64,000 nucleotides of DNA from NCBI GenBank assembly GCA_933207985.1, contig OW240918.1, positions 117,937,611 through 118,001,610 on the forward strand, in the 5' to 3' direction. The DNA is from Pelobates cultripes. Taxonomy: Eukaryota; Chordata; Amphibia; Anura; Pelobatidae. The position numbers and the translations under genes were made by a program. Below are positions 52,871-64,000 of this stretch, one piece after another (position 1 is the stretch's first letter; the number at the start of each line of letters is the position of its first letter). Under the pieces are notes generated by a model, which worked only from the letters and a program-made list of their open reading frames with translations, had not been told where the DNA came from and did not search any database.

Positions 52871-54204
52871 AGTGGATATTTAAGGATAATATTAGCAAAC
52901 AGTGAACTGCAGCTGTGTGACTTGACCTTTCAGCAGATGTGGTAGGGACTAATTAATACAGTGAAACAAGTCAAGAAGCTTGAGATAGACACATCAATGT
53001 CTGATGTCTCACATCAAGAGCATGCTCACAAATGTAATTTTAGAAAAAATATGGTCACACAAGATCAGCAAGGCAGATTTTATCTACCACCACAATCTAT
53101 GAGATGTAATAATAAACAGAGATTTAGAATCCATTGATAACCAAATTTGCAATGTTTTGGGCAAATGTACCAAGCTGAAAATGTATCTGAGCTTAAGAAT
53201 TTTTACAACCAAGGCACTTTGACATAAGTTAGCAAATGGTGGTTTACATCTCATCACATTCCACTGTTCGGCACTCATTTGTTTGTTTTATTTTTGTATA
53301 CTCTAAAATATTTAGGTAACATATTTTTCTTTTTAAGGTCTGACAGTGCAGGGGCAAATATCAACATATTGTTTTCTGAATGCTAAAAAACTCTTTTTTG
53401 ATAAATGGAAGCTTTTATTTAAACTACAGCTTTCTTTTAGCATACAATTGTTCTGCTTGTTTTCAAGAGCCTCTTCAGATTTATCTGGATAACGTATCTT
53501 CCATTGAATCCTGCGTAAGAGAGTAAAAATACAATCTAGTAAGCCAGTTTTAAATTGGGTAATTCAATGATACTATTAGGAAAAAGAATACAACTTTTTA
53601 TCTAACCAATTCCATTTTGTTTTGGTTTTCAAAATAAAAATAACGTTTCTCTGAACACTTATAAACTATTTATATTCAGTTTAATAACCAATAAATCTGA
53701 TTAAACTATTGACTCTGAAGAACAGACTGTAATAGTAATTCATGTAGATCATTAGGCAATGTCTGTGTACTGAATGTTCTGGGGGTACATGCAGAGTCAT
53801 GCAATTCTCACTCCTTAAAAGATGACTGAATTATATGGAATTCCAAAAAAGTTATATCTGCTTGAAAATTGTTTCTTTGATTTGCATCAAGTGGTCTATC
53901 CACTAAAAGCCCCCTTTCAACCAAATGGCAGGAGAATACCATTCTGTTGCAACATTTTGGCTATTTTACATTTTATTTTTACTCTTTCAGCTACGTACCA
54001 GCAGCTAGATATGATTTTATGGTTATGTTGTGGTGGGCAGCTATCTCCTTCTTAAGGTACTGGAGCTCCAGAAAGAGGAAGATGATGGTGGTGGCTAAAC
54101 CAAGTTGTGAGCCCAAGTGATGGTAAAAGCTCAATATAAACATGAGAAGGTGTTCTAGTGCACAATCATAGGTGTCTCAGTGAAGGAACCTGTGAACGAC
54201 CGCC
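52871..54204. other. AT-rich DNA, nothing recognised
   Basis: No supportable gene. The 77-codon frame at 53822-54055 has no recognisable features. Confidence 0.45.
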
Positions 54205-55385
54205 TGGAAACTCGACTGGGTACTTCCATCAATCGGTGCTTCCTAGTAATCCTTGAGTACCATAAGAACCGCACTGGACACCATAACCACTGTAAACCCC
54301 ACAAAACCCACCCTGGACCCAAGACCAGTAAACAGCTTCCAGTGGGTAGATCTCTCCTAGTCCAGAGAGCGAAGCAGGCTGCTCTAACAAGACGAAGCGT
54401 TGTGATCCAAAGGAGTATAGTGATTAGAGCAATCCCCAGAGTGAATATAGCTCCCCAATCCCCCAAACATGAGCCTAGACTTCATGAAGGGTAAAACGAA
54501 TCTCTTTAAAGGCAGCCATAACTGGACTTGTGTGCAGGTCTCCATGCAAGGGGCACTCCACGCTGGACCTGAGAGTAGACTACAGTAAAAACATACAAAA
54601 ACATACACAAACATACATTGGCTCTCAGGTCCAGGACACTACCATACAAAATAGGTCAATCCCTTCCCTATGCCTGGGAGATAATTGAGTCAGCACTGTA
54701 TTAAACTCAATTATCTCTAGGCACAGAAAACATAAACTTTTATAAAAAAAAACAAATACCTTAAAACACACAACATCCCCGCAAAAGTATCATCCCCTGA
54801 TAGTTCTGATCTGGGTGACCAACATATCCCAAAATCTCCCAGATCTGTTCAGGGGTTCAGGAATTTCTGGAAGTCATAATTTGACCGACCGCACGCACGC
54901 ACGGTCCCATACCTAAAACAGTTCCAGAGAATCAAGACTTGTGGTCCGTCTAGTTTGGTAGTTTAAAAACGAACAAACTACCGAACATAGGCAATAGTCT
55001 TATCCTGGAGCTTGTTCCCCTTGTTCGTGGGAACATTTCTACAGAACAGTGTCTTCCTAAGTGTTATAAAGCCGAACCCAGGCGATCATGGAAATTCAGC
55101 GCTGTTCGGGAGTTTCAGTGTCCGAAAATAGTTCCATGAACTCGACAACCAAACCAAACCACCGCTGCCTGTTCATGCGAACAAGATGGCCGCCACCTCG
55201 TGATCGTCCATAGGAAATGTGGCCACCCAGACGAACACTTAGAACACTGCGGTGGAAATTGCTACAAAGTAGCAATTAGGCTTAACAATAAAATCCCACG
55301 AACCAAGTCTGTTCACATAGTCTTTTAATAAGAGGCTGGCCATCAGGCCCCTCCAAGAACACGTAACCAGGCTCAGTTCGTCCCA
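54205..55385 (-). mobile_element. Solo LTR, long family A (minus orientation)
   Basis: On the minus strand it starts TGGGACGAACTGAGCC and ends AGTACCCAGTCGAGTTTCCA. Landmarks shared in order with 17770-18738: TTGGAGGGGCCTG..GCCAGCCTC, AGATCTGGG..ATTTTGG(G)ATATG, a stem-loop built on GAGATAATTGAG/CTCAATTATCTC (54660-54725), GT(T)ATGGTGTxxxGTGC..TT, and TACCCAGTC. A 103-codon hydrophobic frame at 54466-54155 overlaps its downstream end and is probably fortuitous. No internal coding region adjoins. Confidence 0.6.
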
Positions 55386-55820
55386 GAACCCTTAATTTTA
55401 CTATCAAGATTAGCTGCTGTTGGTTATGACTAATGACTTTTGTTACAAACTGTAATTTGTTCCAAATTTGGGTTGATTGGCTTATTGTTTGAATTCCTGA
55501 ACAAAGAGCGGAAATGTAGCCCAATCATGAAAGGATGGCTGTACATGTTCATTTTGATTTGTGATTTTGAATTTAACCTGTGGCACCAAAAAAAAAAAAA
55601 AAATAGATGATTTATAAAAAAAAAAAAAATATGATTGATGGCTAGGGGACAGTCACTATATGTTGATTTTATTCACAAATCAAGTGAGAAGTGACAAATG
55701 CATGGAGAAAAGGCAGAGCCTTTAAAAAAAATTCTAATTTATATTCAATATATATATGATATTTAAATATATAAATATTAGACTTGTGCATGCTGAGAAA
55801 ATTTGTCTAGGCTGAATCAT
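55386..55820. repeat. Dispersed A-rich repeat
   Basis: 55555-55670 (TGATTTTGAATTTAACCTGTGGCACCA, poly(A), GGCTAGGGGACAGTCACTA) matches 61205-61300 in the same order, so both are copies of one MITE-like repeat. Confidence 0.6.
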
Positions 55821-56340
55821 TTTACATGAAAACAGAACATAAGAAAACATAATGAGCAGTACTTTCTTTTACTGATAACACCAGCATGACATTTCTTAAT
55901 GCAGAGATTGGAGCTATCAACTTGAACTTGACAGGATTCTCCAGTCTGCGAAGCATACTATCCCAGACCCAAAGAGATGTTCTGGAGTATGGGAGGAGCT
56001 CTACAACCTTGTTCCTCAAAGATGATGGGGTCTTTATACAGTAATACTCTAAGACCTGGGGTACTCCCATGCCACACAAGGCTACTGGGGCTTGAAGAAG
56101 TGAATTGGCCAATCTTGCCTGTTATTTGTTCCAAATGAAAGAGGAGAAAAGTGCTAGGACTTCCTTATAGTAAGTTGTAGGAATGGAAATGAGGACTATG
56201 CAAAACACATATAAGAGTTTCGGGAATAACATCATTTTTATTGTGTTTATGCATCCTGCCCATGATAGCTTAACAACTTTCCAAAAGAGTATTTTATTTT
56301 TAAAGGTGCTTAGCAAAGGCATATGGTTCTGTTTAAACAG
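55821..56340 (-). pseudogene. Tx1/L1-like ORF2 fragment
   Basis: Minus-strand frames: LLSTFKNKILFWKVVKLSW, INTIKMMLFPKLLYVF and LALFSSFIWN match the post-RT region of Tx1/L1 ORF2 (compare FKMTILPKLQYLFRTLPITLP at 48830 and KWSYLFQMVPLRIP at 42660); then, in another frame, LANSLLQAPVALCGMGVPQ, equivalent to the KEGGL.FPN block. Only this part is present; both ends are truncated. Confidence 0.65.
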
Positions 56341-56359
56341 TGAGGGAATAATAGTGACT

Positions 56360-56900
56360 CTGTCATATCTCCTCGGGGCCCACGCCCCTCCAGTCTCGCC
56401 TTCCATGTTGACGTTGGCTCACCTCTCCTGCAGTGTCACTACATTCAGCTGACAATCGCAATGACCAGTTAGCATGTAACTTCTGTGTCTTTGGCGCCTT
56501 AAAGGGAAAGTTACCCATTTTACATTTGGGCTAGCACTCAAATTTATATTTGGTCACATATTGGTTCCCTAGACTATCAGCTCACACTTAGCCCTATGTA
56601 TACCTCCCTTTGACATCACTTACTTGCACTGTCATGGTCTTTATAGCCCGAGGGTGCGTTTCTTTGGTTTAGACTTTACTGGTATCTGACTTCAGCTTTG
56701 CTCCTCATTCTTCTGGTATCCTTGACCCTTGGCTTTGTTTATCCTTCCATCTCTAATCTTGACCTTGGCCTGTCTGACTATTCTATACTTCTTCTTGTAC
56801 TCATATATATGTTAGGTCAGGCCACTCTAAGAGTGATTTTATTCATTTTGTTAGTAATTAAGACACCCTCAATGTCAGGAGATTGCCTGTTTTTGTGCTA
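56360..56900 (+). mobile_element. Gypsy-like LTR fragment
   Basis: C/T-rich downstream half (CTTGACCCTTGGCTTTG, CTTGACCTTGGCCTGTCTGACTATTC) resembles that of the LTRs at 8576-9138 and 25831-26217. Boundaries are unclear and no TG/CA pair is assigned. Confidence 0.4.
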
Positions 56901-56999
56901 GGGGTAAAATACATACCATTTTTCTATTTCTGTGCCAAAATTAGTTGTTAGGAACAGCACTTGGTACATAACCTGAAAGGTAGTCTGGTCCTCTGCAGT

Positions 57000-58255
57000 C
57001 CCCTGAGGATAAATTGAGTTCCCTATATGAGAAGAACATGGTTATCAGCAAAAATCAGCACGGTTTTATGAAGCACAGGTCATGTCAAACTAACTTGATT
57101 GCGTTCTACGAAGAAGTAAGTAGAAGTATAGATCAGGGTGTTGCCGTGGATGTGATCTATTTGGATTTTGCCAAGGCATTTGATACAGTTACACACAATA
57201 GATTAGTGTTCAAACTCAAGGAAATCGGTCTAGATGAAAATGCTTGTTCTTAGGTAGAACATTGGCTTAAAAACAGAGTACAAAGAGTTGTCATTAATGG
57301 TAAATTTTCAAGCTGGACAGAGGTGGCAAGTGGTGTCCCTCAGGGGTCTGTTCTGGGACCCCTTCTATTTAACATGTTTATAAATGATCTTGAAGACCGC
57401 ATTGGAAGTCATGTTTCAGTGTTTGCAGATGACACACAACTCTGTAAAATAATACAATATGAGCAAGATATTACTTTGTTGCAGAGGGATTTAGATAGAC
57501 TGGGGACTGGGCACTCAAATGGCAGATTAAATTTAATGTTGAAAAATGCAAAGTTATGCACTTTGGTGTAAAGAATACACAAGCAACGTATACCCTTAAT
57601 GGAAGCGAATTAGGGATAACAACACATGAAAAGGACTTGGGAATTGTTATAGACAACAAACTATGCAACAATGTGCAATGTCAATCAGCAGTGGCCAAGG
57701 CCAGTAAGGTATTATCATGCATGAAAAAGGGCATTCATTCTCGGGACAAGAATATAATTTTGCCTCTTTATAAATCACTGGTAAGACCCCATATTGAATA
57801 TGCTGTGCAATTTTGGGCACCTGTTCTAAAGAAGGATATTATGGCACTAGAAAAAGTGCAGAGGAGGGCTACAAAATTAATAAAAGAAATGGAACATATC
57901 AGCTATGAAAAAAGGTTAACAAACTTAAACCTATTTAGTTAAGAAAAATGTCACCTGAGAGGGGATATGATAACATTATACAAATATATTCAGGGCCAAT
58001 ACAAACCATTGTGTGGAAATCTATTCACAAACCGGACTTTACATAGGACACGAGGCCATGCGTTCAGACTGGAAGAAAGAAGATTTCGTCTAAAGCAGAG
58101 GAAAGGTTTTTTTACTGTAAGAACAATCAGGATGTGGAATTCTCTGCCTGAAGAAGTGGTTTTATCAGAGTCCATACAGATGTTCAAACAGCCACTAGAT
58201 GCATACTTGCAAAAACAGAATATTCAAGGATATAATCTTTCAATGTAGGGTAATA
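57000..58255 (+). pseudogene. CR1-like LINE reverse transcriptase, 5'-truncated
   Basis: RT of a CR1-like (Jockey-superfamily) LINE. NQHGFMKHRSCQTNL, DVIYLDFAKAFDTVTHNRL (first catalytic Asp), a stop at 57252, WLKNRVQRVVING, SGVPQGSVLGPLLFNMFINDL, VFADDTQL (catalytic pair at about 57427), a frameshift near 57540, CKVMHFGVKN, KDLGIVIDNKL, LYKSLVRPHIEYAVQFWAP, LEKVQRRATKLI, a stop at 57940, then RTLHRTRGHAFRL and VRTIRMWNSLPEEVV. The order is complete from mid-RT to the C-terminus; the endonuclease is missing. Only three lesions, so it is moderately old. Confidence 0.85.
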
Positions 58256-58450
58256 ACTGTTTGATCCAAGGATAAATCTGACTGCCATTCTGGGGTCAAG
58301 AAGGAATTTTTTTCCTAGCTTGTTGCAAAATTGTGCTTCAAACTGTTTTTTTTGCCTTCTTTAGGATCAACAGCAAAAAACAAATGTGAGGTAGGCTGAA
58401 CTTGATGGACGCAAGTCTCTTTTCAGCTATGTAACTTTGTAACTATATGT
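58256..58450 (+). mobile_element. 3' UTR of the CR1-like LINE
   Basis: GGATAAATCTGACTGCCATTCTGGGGTCAAG...GGTAGGCTGAACTTGATGGAC, ending in TATGTAACTTTGTAAC, a short-tandem-repeat 3' end rather than poly(A), as expected for CR1-like LINEs. Confidence 0.8.
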
Positions 58451-58740
58451 TAGGTGGATCTCTTCATTTCACTGCTGGTACACGCTGCCAATCTTTGGCC
58501 TCATGGGTCAAGGAAGATGAGGATTCTCTCTTTGTATCATCTCCGGAGGAAGAAGTGTGTTCTACTGTGCCATGATTTTGCAGCCTTATCCGCTCTGTTC
58601 TATTTTGTAATCTACCTTGAGGGGCTTTAATAACCAACATTTAAACACATTACTATACAAATTATATGTATTAAGTTCTGTTTTTTGTTGATGCAATACA
58701 GACATCTCTCTTTTATTTTTTTATTTGGCTTCACATGAAG

Positions 58741-58802
58741 CACCAGGAGCTGAAAACGGTCCCAATGAAGAAAACAGCAGTGGTCATCAGGGACAGCTTC
58801 AG
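58741..58802 (+). CDS. Candidate short internal exon
   Basis: A T-rich tract (58708-58728) precedes an AG at 58739-58740 and a CAG/GTAAAT donor at 58800-58808. The 62-bp interval is open in the frame giving PGAENGPNEENSSGHQGQLQ, a polar sequence without repeats. No family is recognised, other frames are also open, and the splice signals are common by chance, so confidence is low. Confidence 0.2.
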
Positions 58803-58984
58803 GTAAATATAGTTACCTTTTAATGCACTTTGCACCAACACACCCTACGCTTTGGTGTCACCTTCAGGGGACTTGAATCAGAATCCTGGGCTGAAATTTA
58901 GCAGAGATCAGGCCCAGTTTGACCAACAATTAGTTTAGTGAATATACCCCTCAAAGGGAAAACTCTAAATACCATAAACATTAC

Positions 58985-59310
58985 AGAGCATTGTAGTGGT
59001 TATAGTACCAGTAGTCCCTTGGCAGCCACCCAAGATAAAAATAGTCAAACCATGTTTTAATGGTTTTCTTTGTCAATTGGCTGACACTCTCTAGCCAATG
59101 AGCTAGTTCTGCACTGCATGCCTTGGGTCAGGAGAAATAATGGAAGCTTCTGCTTAAGAGCTTCCAGGATTGAGAGAGGAAGGGAGCTGCACCAATCAGA
59201 CCCCAGATAAAAAGTAAAATCGTTCTAAAGCAGATTGACTACTTACATTGGACGTTGGACACCAAGGCACTTCTGGCACCATGACCACTACAATGTACTG
59301 TAGAAGCTAT
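58985..59310. mobile_element. MITE with TGTAGTGGT termini
   Basis: The left end TGTAGTGGTTATAGTACCAG and right end CTGGCACCATGACCACTACA are inverted over ~20 bp and extend imperfectly (CTTGGCAGCC with GGACACCAAGGCAC). About 310 bp, no coding. Related termini occur near 60215-60235. Confidence 0.7.
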
Positions 59311-61060
59311 GTTGTTTGTAGTGTTCCTTTGATCCAACTAAATGTCATTTGTTACTTTTTAAGCTCGAAAGGAAAAGTTTCCAAACCCAAGTGTGTTTTG
59401 TAGCAAATTCACCAATTAGCACATAGTGAATGCCTGCAAGGCAGTAAGTAAACAGATTCATTATTTTTTCATCATTATCTTTTTTATAGCCACTAGAGTC
59501 AGATACCAGGTCACATGACCTAGTTTTCTGTTGCTATTATGGATCTATTTACAGATGACCTGATTCATGTTATGATAGGATGTGTGGTGTAGAAAACAAA
59601 TGAACTACTTGATTTACCATGTGTCTGTGCACTCAAAGGGTGATCAACATGAACTACTTTACGTAAAGAATCAGTACTGAAACCTATTCATCTCTAAATT
59701 TCCTACAGTATAAAAACAGGCTAATTAAAAGTCACAACAGTGAGAAATGAAACTGTATCTTACAAAGTGTCAAGAAGTTTTGCTCTAGTTTTAGAATAAA
59801 TATGAATCCGTATTTTTAGATAAGATTTTCAAATGATTACAATTTGAAAATCCTTTCAAATGATCTGTCTACAAAAATGCCCATAGATGTTAATGGTGAC
59901 CTCTGTAGATACATTGTTTATCACAATAGATTAAATCCAAGCCATAGTTCAGGAATTCAAAGTAAAATTAATGTTTAAGGCCAAAATTTGCCAAACAGGA
60001 AGCATAGTTGACTTAGGCAATCATTCCAATATGGTTATTTGATCTTAAAGTTGAAATTCAGTTTGAATTCAATTGAAGTTCCTAACATTCCACACATAGA
60101 ACCTTTCAGTTATTGGTGGAAGAGAGGACCAAAGCCAAGCAGATCCCACGTAGTTTGCCAAACTGATAGTAAACAGTCTGAATACTTACATTGGGGGGCT
60201 GCCAGGGCAATCCTGGCACCATAACCACTACAGTGTTATTACAGTGCTAGTAATTATGGTACTTGGAGTGTACCTTGGGTTATACAATAGATTTCCGTCA
60301 AGGTACAGACAAGTAGCTAGCCTCAAGATCATGCTGTTGCTGCTGGGAATTTCTAGACATGTGACCGGCTGAATTGGAGCTCCTTTTGATACCAAACAGC
60401 TCTACATAAGTGTGGATTGAGGCTAAACAACCAGTGTGGAGGTGCTAGAAGACTAATAAGGAGTACTAGAATTATAGTTACTTGGTTTGGCCTTCCTGCT
60501 TATTTATTGTATTTATATTTGTTTTATATAGTGTCATGGTATTGTTTGTCGTAGGTCATCCCGTTTATTAAAGGGGTTGACTATTTTACTATTTAGATCA
60601 TTTTAATTGGCAGTATGGCTATTTGCATTAATGGTGCCTGGCCTCGGTTATGCTTAAATTAATGTTATTTCGTAACAGATTTAGTGTATTTTTTTTAAAT
60701 ACTTTGGAATGTATTAATTAATACTCCAACAGAGATTATAATACCCTGTTAAAATATTTGTATGTGTATATTGATTATGTAAGAGTCAAATATTTTATAA
60801 TTTAGTAGCATAATGAACACAAACATAATACATGTTAAATGGATCTAGCAACAAATCTTTGACTTTACCAGAAATAGCTGAACACATTTTCCATTAACTA
60901 GGTTAGTTTAAGGGTTACCTGAGGGGAAACTTATCCATGGTAACAGTTTTCTTTGGATGAATATTTTAGTGTTTTCAGTAAATTGTTATCTTGTTAATGT
61001 TTATTAGACACAGAATATCAGCTGCTATGTGTGACAGATGCATATATACTAGACTTGGAG
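59311..61060. other. AT-rich DNA with a partial MITE
   Basis: 60100-60290 contains TGGCACCATAACCACTACAGTG, a right-end sequence of the MITE above. Otherwise nothing recognised. Confidence 0.45.
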
Positions 61061-61320
61061 ATTTTTTTTAGGCAGAACTACAATTCAACTAGATTTGGGC
61101 CAATTGGGTGATCAGCTCGATTAAAAAAAAAACCACTGAGCTGAACTGTACCCGAATCACGGACCAATCAAACTGCGCAATGCTGAATATGTTTGGTCCG
61201 AGGTTGTGATTTTGAATGCTGCCTGTGGCACCATAAAAAATAAATAATTGATGTGGAAAAAAATCTATATTTTATGGTTAGGGGACAGCCACTAAATATT
61301 GATTTTATAGAGGAAAAAAC
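61061..61320. repeat. Dispersed MITE-like repeat
   Basis: Matches the 55555-55670 repeat in the CCTGTGGCACCA...GGTTAGGGGACAGCCACTA portion; the left part (GGGCCAATTGGGTGATCAGCTCG) resembles 7530-7560. Confidence 0.6.
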
Positions 61321-61929
61321 ATGAAAAGCATATTATAACATTTATTTTTTGCTGCACACTGATAAGTCAATTTTCACTCCTATTTTTGTTCTTCTGATTG
61401 GTTTCCTGCATGAGAATCTCAAGTGTGAAATTCTGCCAAGCTGAGCAGGCATTGTGCATTGTGACAACACACATCAAAGCACTATCACTTTAATTGTTTA
61501 GCGTTTACGCTCCATTTTTTTATTGTGTTTTTTATCACATTCATTTTGCATTATGTATATTCACAATGCTCTTGATGCTCAGATTCATGAAATACACTTT
61601 AGCACTGGCACTATTTATTTGTCTCCCACGTTGGAATTAGTGTAGGACCCACCAATATTGGGGTACTGTGAAGTAGTGGTGGGCTTAACATGATATGGCC
61701 ATATGGTGGAACTGAATCCCCATATTTGTTTGCTGAGATTGGTTGATAGGTGATTTTAAGTAGCCTGAAAAAATTTAAAACTGTATTTTTGTGTGTGTGC
61801 TGTTTTTTTAATCCTTATTTTTTTTTAATTATACATGTTGGTCTCTATACCATTGTTAAGAAATGCATGTTCCCCAATTTCCTTTTTAAAAAAAAAAACA
61901 TTTACATTACAGCATCTACCATTTAGTGG

Positions 61930-62060
61930 TTGGGCCAGCGGTCCCCAACCCAGTCTTCATGAACCACCAACAGTCCAGGATTTATGTATTTCCCTTTTTA
62001 TTCAAATGGAGATACTGACAAAACCTGGACTGTTGGTGGGTTGTAGGCTGGACCTAGTAA
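61930..62060. repeat. Short repeat with a 16-bp perfect inverted repeat
   Basis: CCACCAACAGTCCAGG (61966-61981) and CCTGGACTGTTGGTGG (62022-62037) are perfect inverted copies 40 bp apart, next to GCGGTCCCCAACCC. Likely a small hAT-type MITE. The frame across it is fortuitous. Confidence 0.6.
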
Positions 62061-63655
62061 TTGTAAAATGGTAAAATACAAAATGGTAAAATATGCCTAC
62101 TTGTCACTGATACCCAATCAACATTGCCTGAAGTATGAGAGATGTCAATAACAACAAATACTGCAACAATACGACTTCACCTTCACTTCACATTATCTTC
62201 AACTTCATACACACTTATCTTCAGAAGTCAAAGACTTTTTTTTTTGGTCAAATATGGAATCCCCCCAAAAATGTGTTCAGCTTACCTGTTTTAAAGAATT
62301 TTTTAGGCTTTTTGTATATAAATATTCCGATGGACACATCAATGCGTTTTTACAGAGACAATTACAAAAATTTAGAATCTTTCCAATAATTATAGTAAGA
62401 TAGTTTTGCAGCCAGTAGTTCTTTCAGATTTTTTTGTGACTAAACTCTCTAAGTGTCAGTAATAGGTATGCTTCAGCAAGCTACATGTGAAATTCTGAGG
62501 ATTATATTTTACCTATCAAGGAGCCTAGTACTACAGATAACAGCTGTATTCCGTGTAGATAAAAGTGTCTGAATGCCAGCAAATGGCTTGAAGGGAGACA
62601 TTTACTGGAAAGCCTTGTCTTTAATGTGACATTAAATTTCCTTGAATTAAATAATGATCACTGCGGTGCAAGAGAAAATCTTACTACATGTTATGGGTCT
62701 GTTAAAGAATAGAACACACTTTTTCTTCGTACATATATTAATAAAATAATAATGGTATACCTTAGGAATCGAAGTATAAATCTACTTTAAAAACATTGGT
62801 TGTGTTGACTTTTTCAAACCTGTTTGGCGATATTAAAAATATTAGGAATTTCAATCTGTTCATTTATTTGTTTTGCTATATATTTTACATTCACCATTTT
62901 GTGCATGTATCGTCTTCCCTATAAAATTAGAAATTAAAGGTAGTATGTATAATTTTTTCTCTGGTACTAAACATAGATAAAAAAGGAAATATATTCTCAG
63001 TGCTGTGCGTAATGTAAATATACACACACTTTGTGAGTTGAGTGTTCCTCTGACATTGAGCCCCCTTCTCTACTTGATTGCTAGAATGTAGGAAAGGCAT
63101 TTTGAATTTAAATTGCTTACTGTGCGCTATAGTTCTGGGCAGAAATGAAAACTGAGGTTTTTTGGGTTAAATTAACTTTGTATTGTAACTTTGTATTGTT
63201 TTTGCAATGTGTGTGCATAATTTTAGAAGTAGCTAAGTAAACAGTATAATGTTAAAATATATTACATAATTTAATTACTTTATTGATTTTTATCCTTGCT
63301 GTTTCATTCACTGTTTGGCCAAGAATTAAAACACTTTCACGTTATTTTCAAAAATGAGACTTCAACGTAAATGTAGATTTCATTTCAGATTTAAGGCAAA
63401 AGTAGACAAACTGGAATCATTGTTCACTGGGATTATTCTCTAAACCAACCATGCTTCCACTTTGGCTACTTTAGCCCTAAATTTGAAATTTATTTTGAAT
63501 TCTCACTTTAATAAATTACGCTGTAAGGTTGATTCACTAAACTTGAAATTGCAGTGAAATTAAAACTGCATTGCAAATTGAAAAAAGCCATACTGGAAAA
63601 TTCTTCCAACGTGACTCTTTTGTCAATTGCTTTGTCAGTTGCTAAACTGTTGTGT
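62061..63655. other. AT-rich DNA, nothing recognised
   Basis: No coding or RNA signal that I can support. Confidence 0.5.
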
Positions 63656-63659
63656 AACC

Positions 63660-64000
63660 CTGCTTGTATTTTAATTAACTGATCAGCAACAACATTAAAA
63701 CCACTGACAGGTGAATATAATTGACTATAGCATGACAGTGTCACCTGTCAATATGTGGGATATATGAGGCAGCAAGTAAACAGTCAGTTCTTAAATTTCA
63801 TGTGTTGGAAGCATGAAAAATGGGCAAGCAAAAAGATCTGAGTGACTTTGATAAGAACCAAATAGTGATAGCTAGATGACTGGGTTAGAGCATCCCCAAA
63901 ATGGCAAGTTTTGTGGGGGTGTTCCCTGTATCCAGTGGTTAGTATCTGCCAAAGTAGTGCAAAGAAGGTTTACTGGTGAACTGGTATCAGGGTCGTGGCT
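63660..64000 (+). pseudogene. Tc1-like transposon, 5' end, cut by the window edge
   Basis: The terminal sequence (CAACATTAAAACCACTGACAGGTGAA near 63688) is followed by the N-terminal DNA-binding part of a Tc1-type transposase starting about 63818: MGKQKDLSDFDKNQIVIAR, then a stop, then IPKMASFVGVF corresponding to the second helix-turn-helix region. At least two in-frame stops are present. The element continues beyond 64000. It differs from the Tc1 copy at 14540, which is another family. Confidence 0.75.

Noticed and set aside
54155..54466. 103-codon hydrophobic minus-strand frame that looks like a retroviral envelope membrane anchor
   Set aside because: It overlaps the downstream end of the LTR defined by comparison with 17770-18738, there is no surface-unit or fusion-peptide-like sequence upstream, and the 5'-to-3' order is wrong for a provirus. 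Treated as fortuitous.

Overview
This looks like a gene-poor, transposon-saturated stretch of a large vertebrate genome, most likely a frog or toad (Anura). The evidence is the mix of elements: DIRS-like and Ngaro-like tyrosine-recombinase retrotransposons, Tx1/L1-like, CR1-like and Rex6-like LINEs, a Penelope-like element (PLE) with a GIY-YIG endonuclease, Ty3/gypsy LTR material, Tc1 and hAT DNA transposons, and the short CCTTAAGG-ended palindrome that is very common in frog DNA. The species assignment is inference. There is no bacterial-style operon, tRNA, rRNA or CRISPR. Two assembly gaps of 100 N lie at 11859-11958 and 29920-30019, so order and spacing across them are uncertain. 

Layout. 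1-2270: minus-strand DIRS-like gag remnant and leader. 2270-8575: mostly AT-rich unique-looking DNA with one possible terminal exon (about 4330-4539), small repeats and CCCTAA-like DNA. 8576-9138: minus-strand solo LTR. 9840-12800: decayed plus-strand DIRS-like element (gag, RT and recombinase traces) cut by the first gap. 12989-14496: tandem array of a ~418-bp unit ending in an inverted piece. 14540-15548: Tc1 remnant. 15555-16335: PLE-type terminal sequence with a hammerhead-like motif. 16340-21250: Rex6-like LINE split by a 3.2-kb composite insertion that itself carries microsatellites and a solo LTR. 24279-26217: Ty3/gypsy pol remnant and its 3' LTR. 29197-30703: large inverted repeat around the second gap, one hammerhead-like motif per arm. 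30812-31830: foldback element. 31840-32610: Tx1-like ORF1 remnant. 33820-34498: LINE endonuclease remnant. 34590-41283: Ngaro-like element apparently interrupted by a minus-strand PLE (35500-37985). 41284-41450: tandem pair of hammerhead-like motifs. 42003-44200: 5'-truncated Tx1-like LINE with an open 657-codon frame and poly(A). 44595-49090: older Tx1-like LINE with ORF1 and a deleted ORF2. 49130-52870: tandem repeats, a hAT element with target duplication, and another ORF1 fragment. 54205-55385: second copy of the long LTR family. 55822-58450: L1 fragment, LTR fragment, CR1-like LINE. 58741-64000: mainly AT-rich DNA, one candidate short exon, MITEs, and the start of a Tc1 element at the right edge. 

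The genes do not form a pathway. Almost every coding stretch is a retroelement or transposase relic with stops, frameshifts or lost catalytic residues; the least damaged is the ORF at 42003-43976. The most interesting layer is RNA-level: several CUGANGA...GAAA hammerhead-like motifs with minimal, self-complementary stem III, lying in PLE-like terminal sequence, including a mirrored pair and a 44-nt tandem pair, plus one fragment whose 5' junction falls at the predicted cleavage site.
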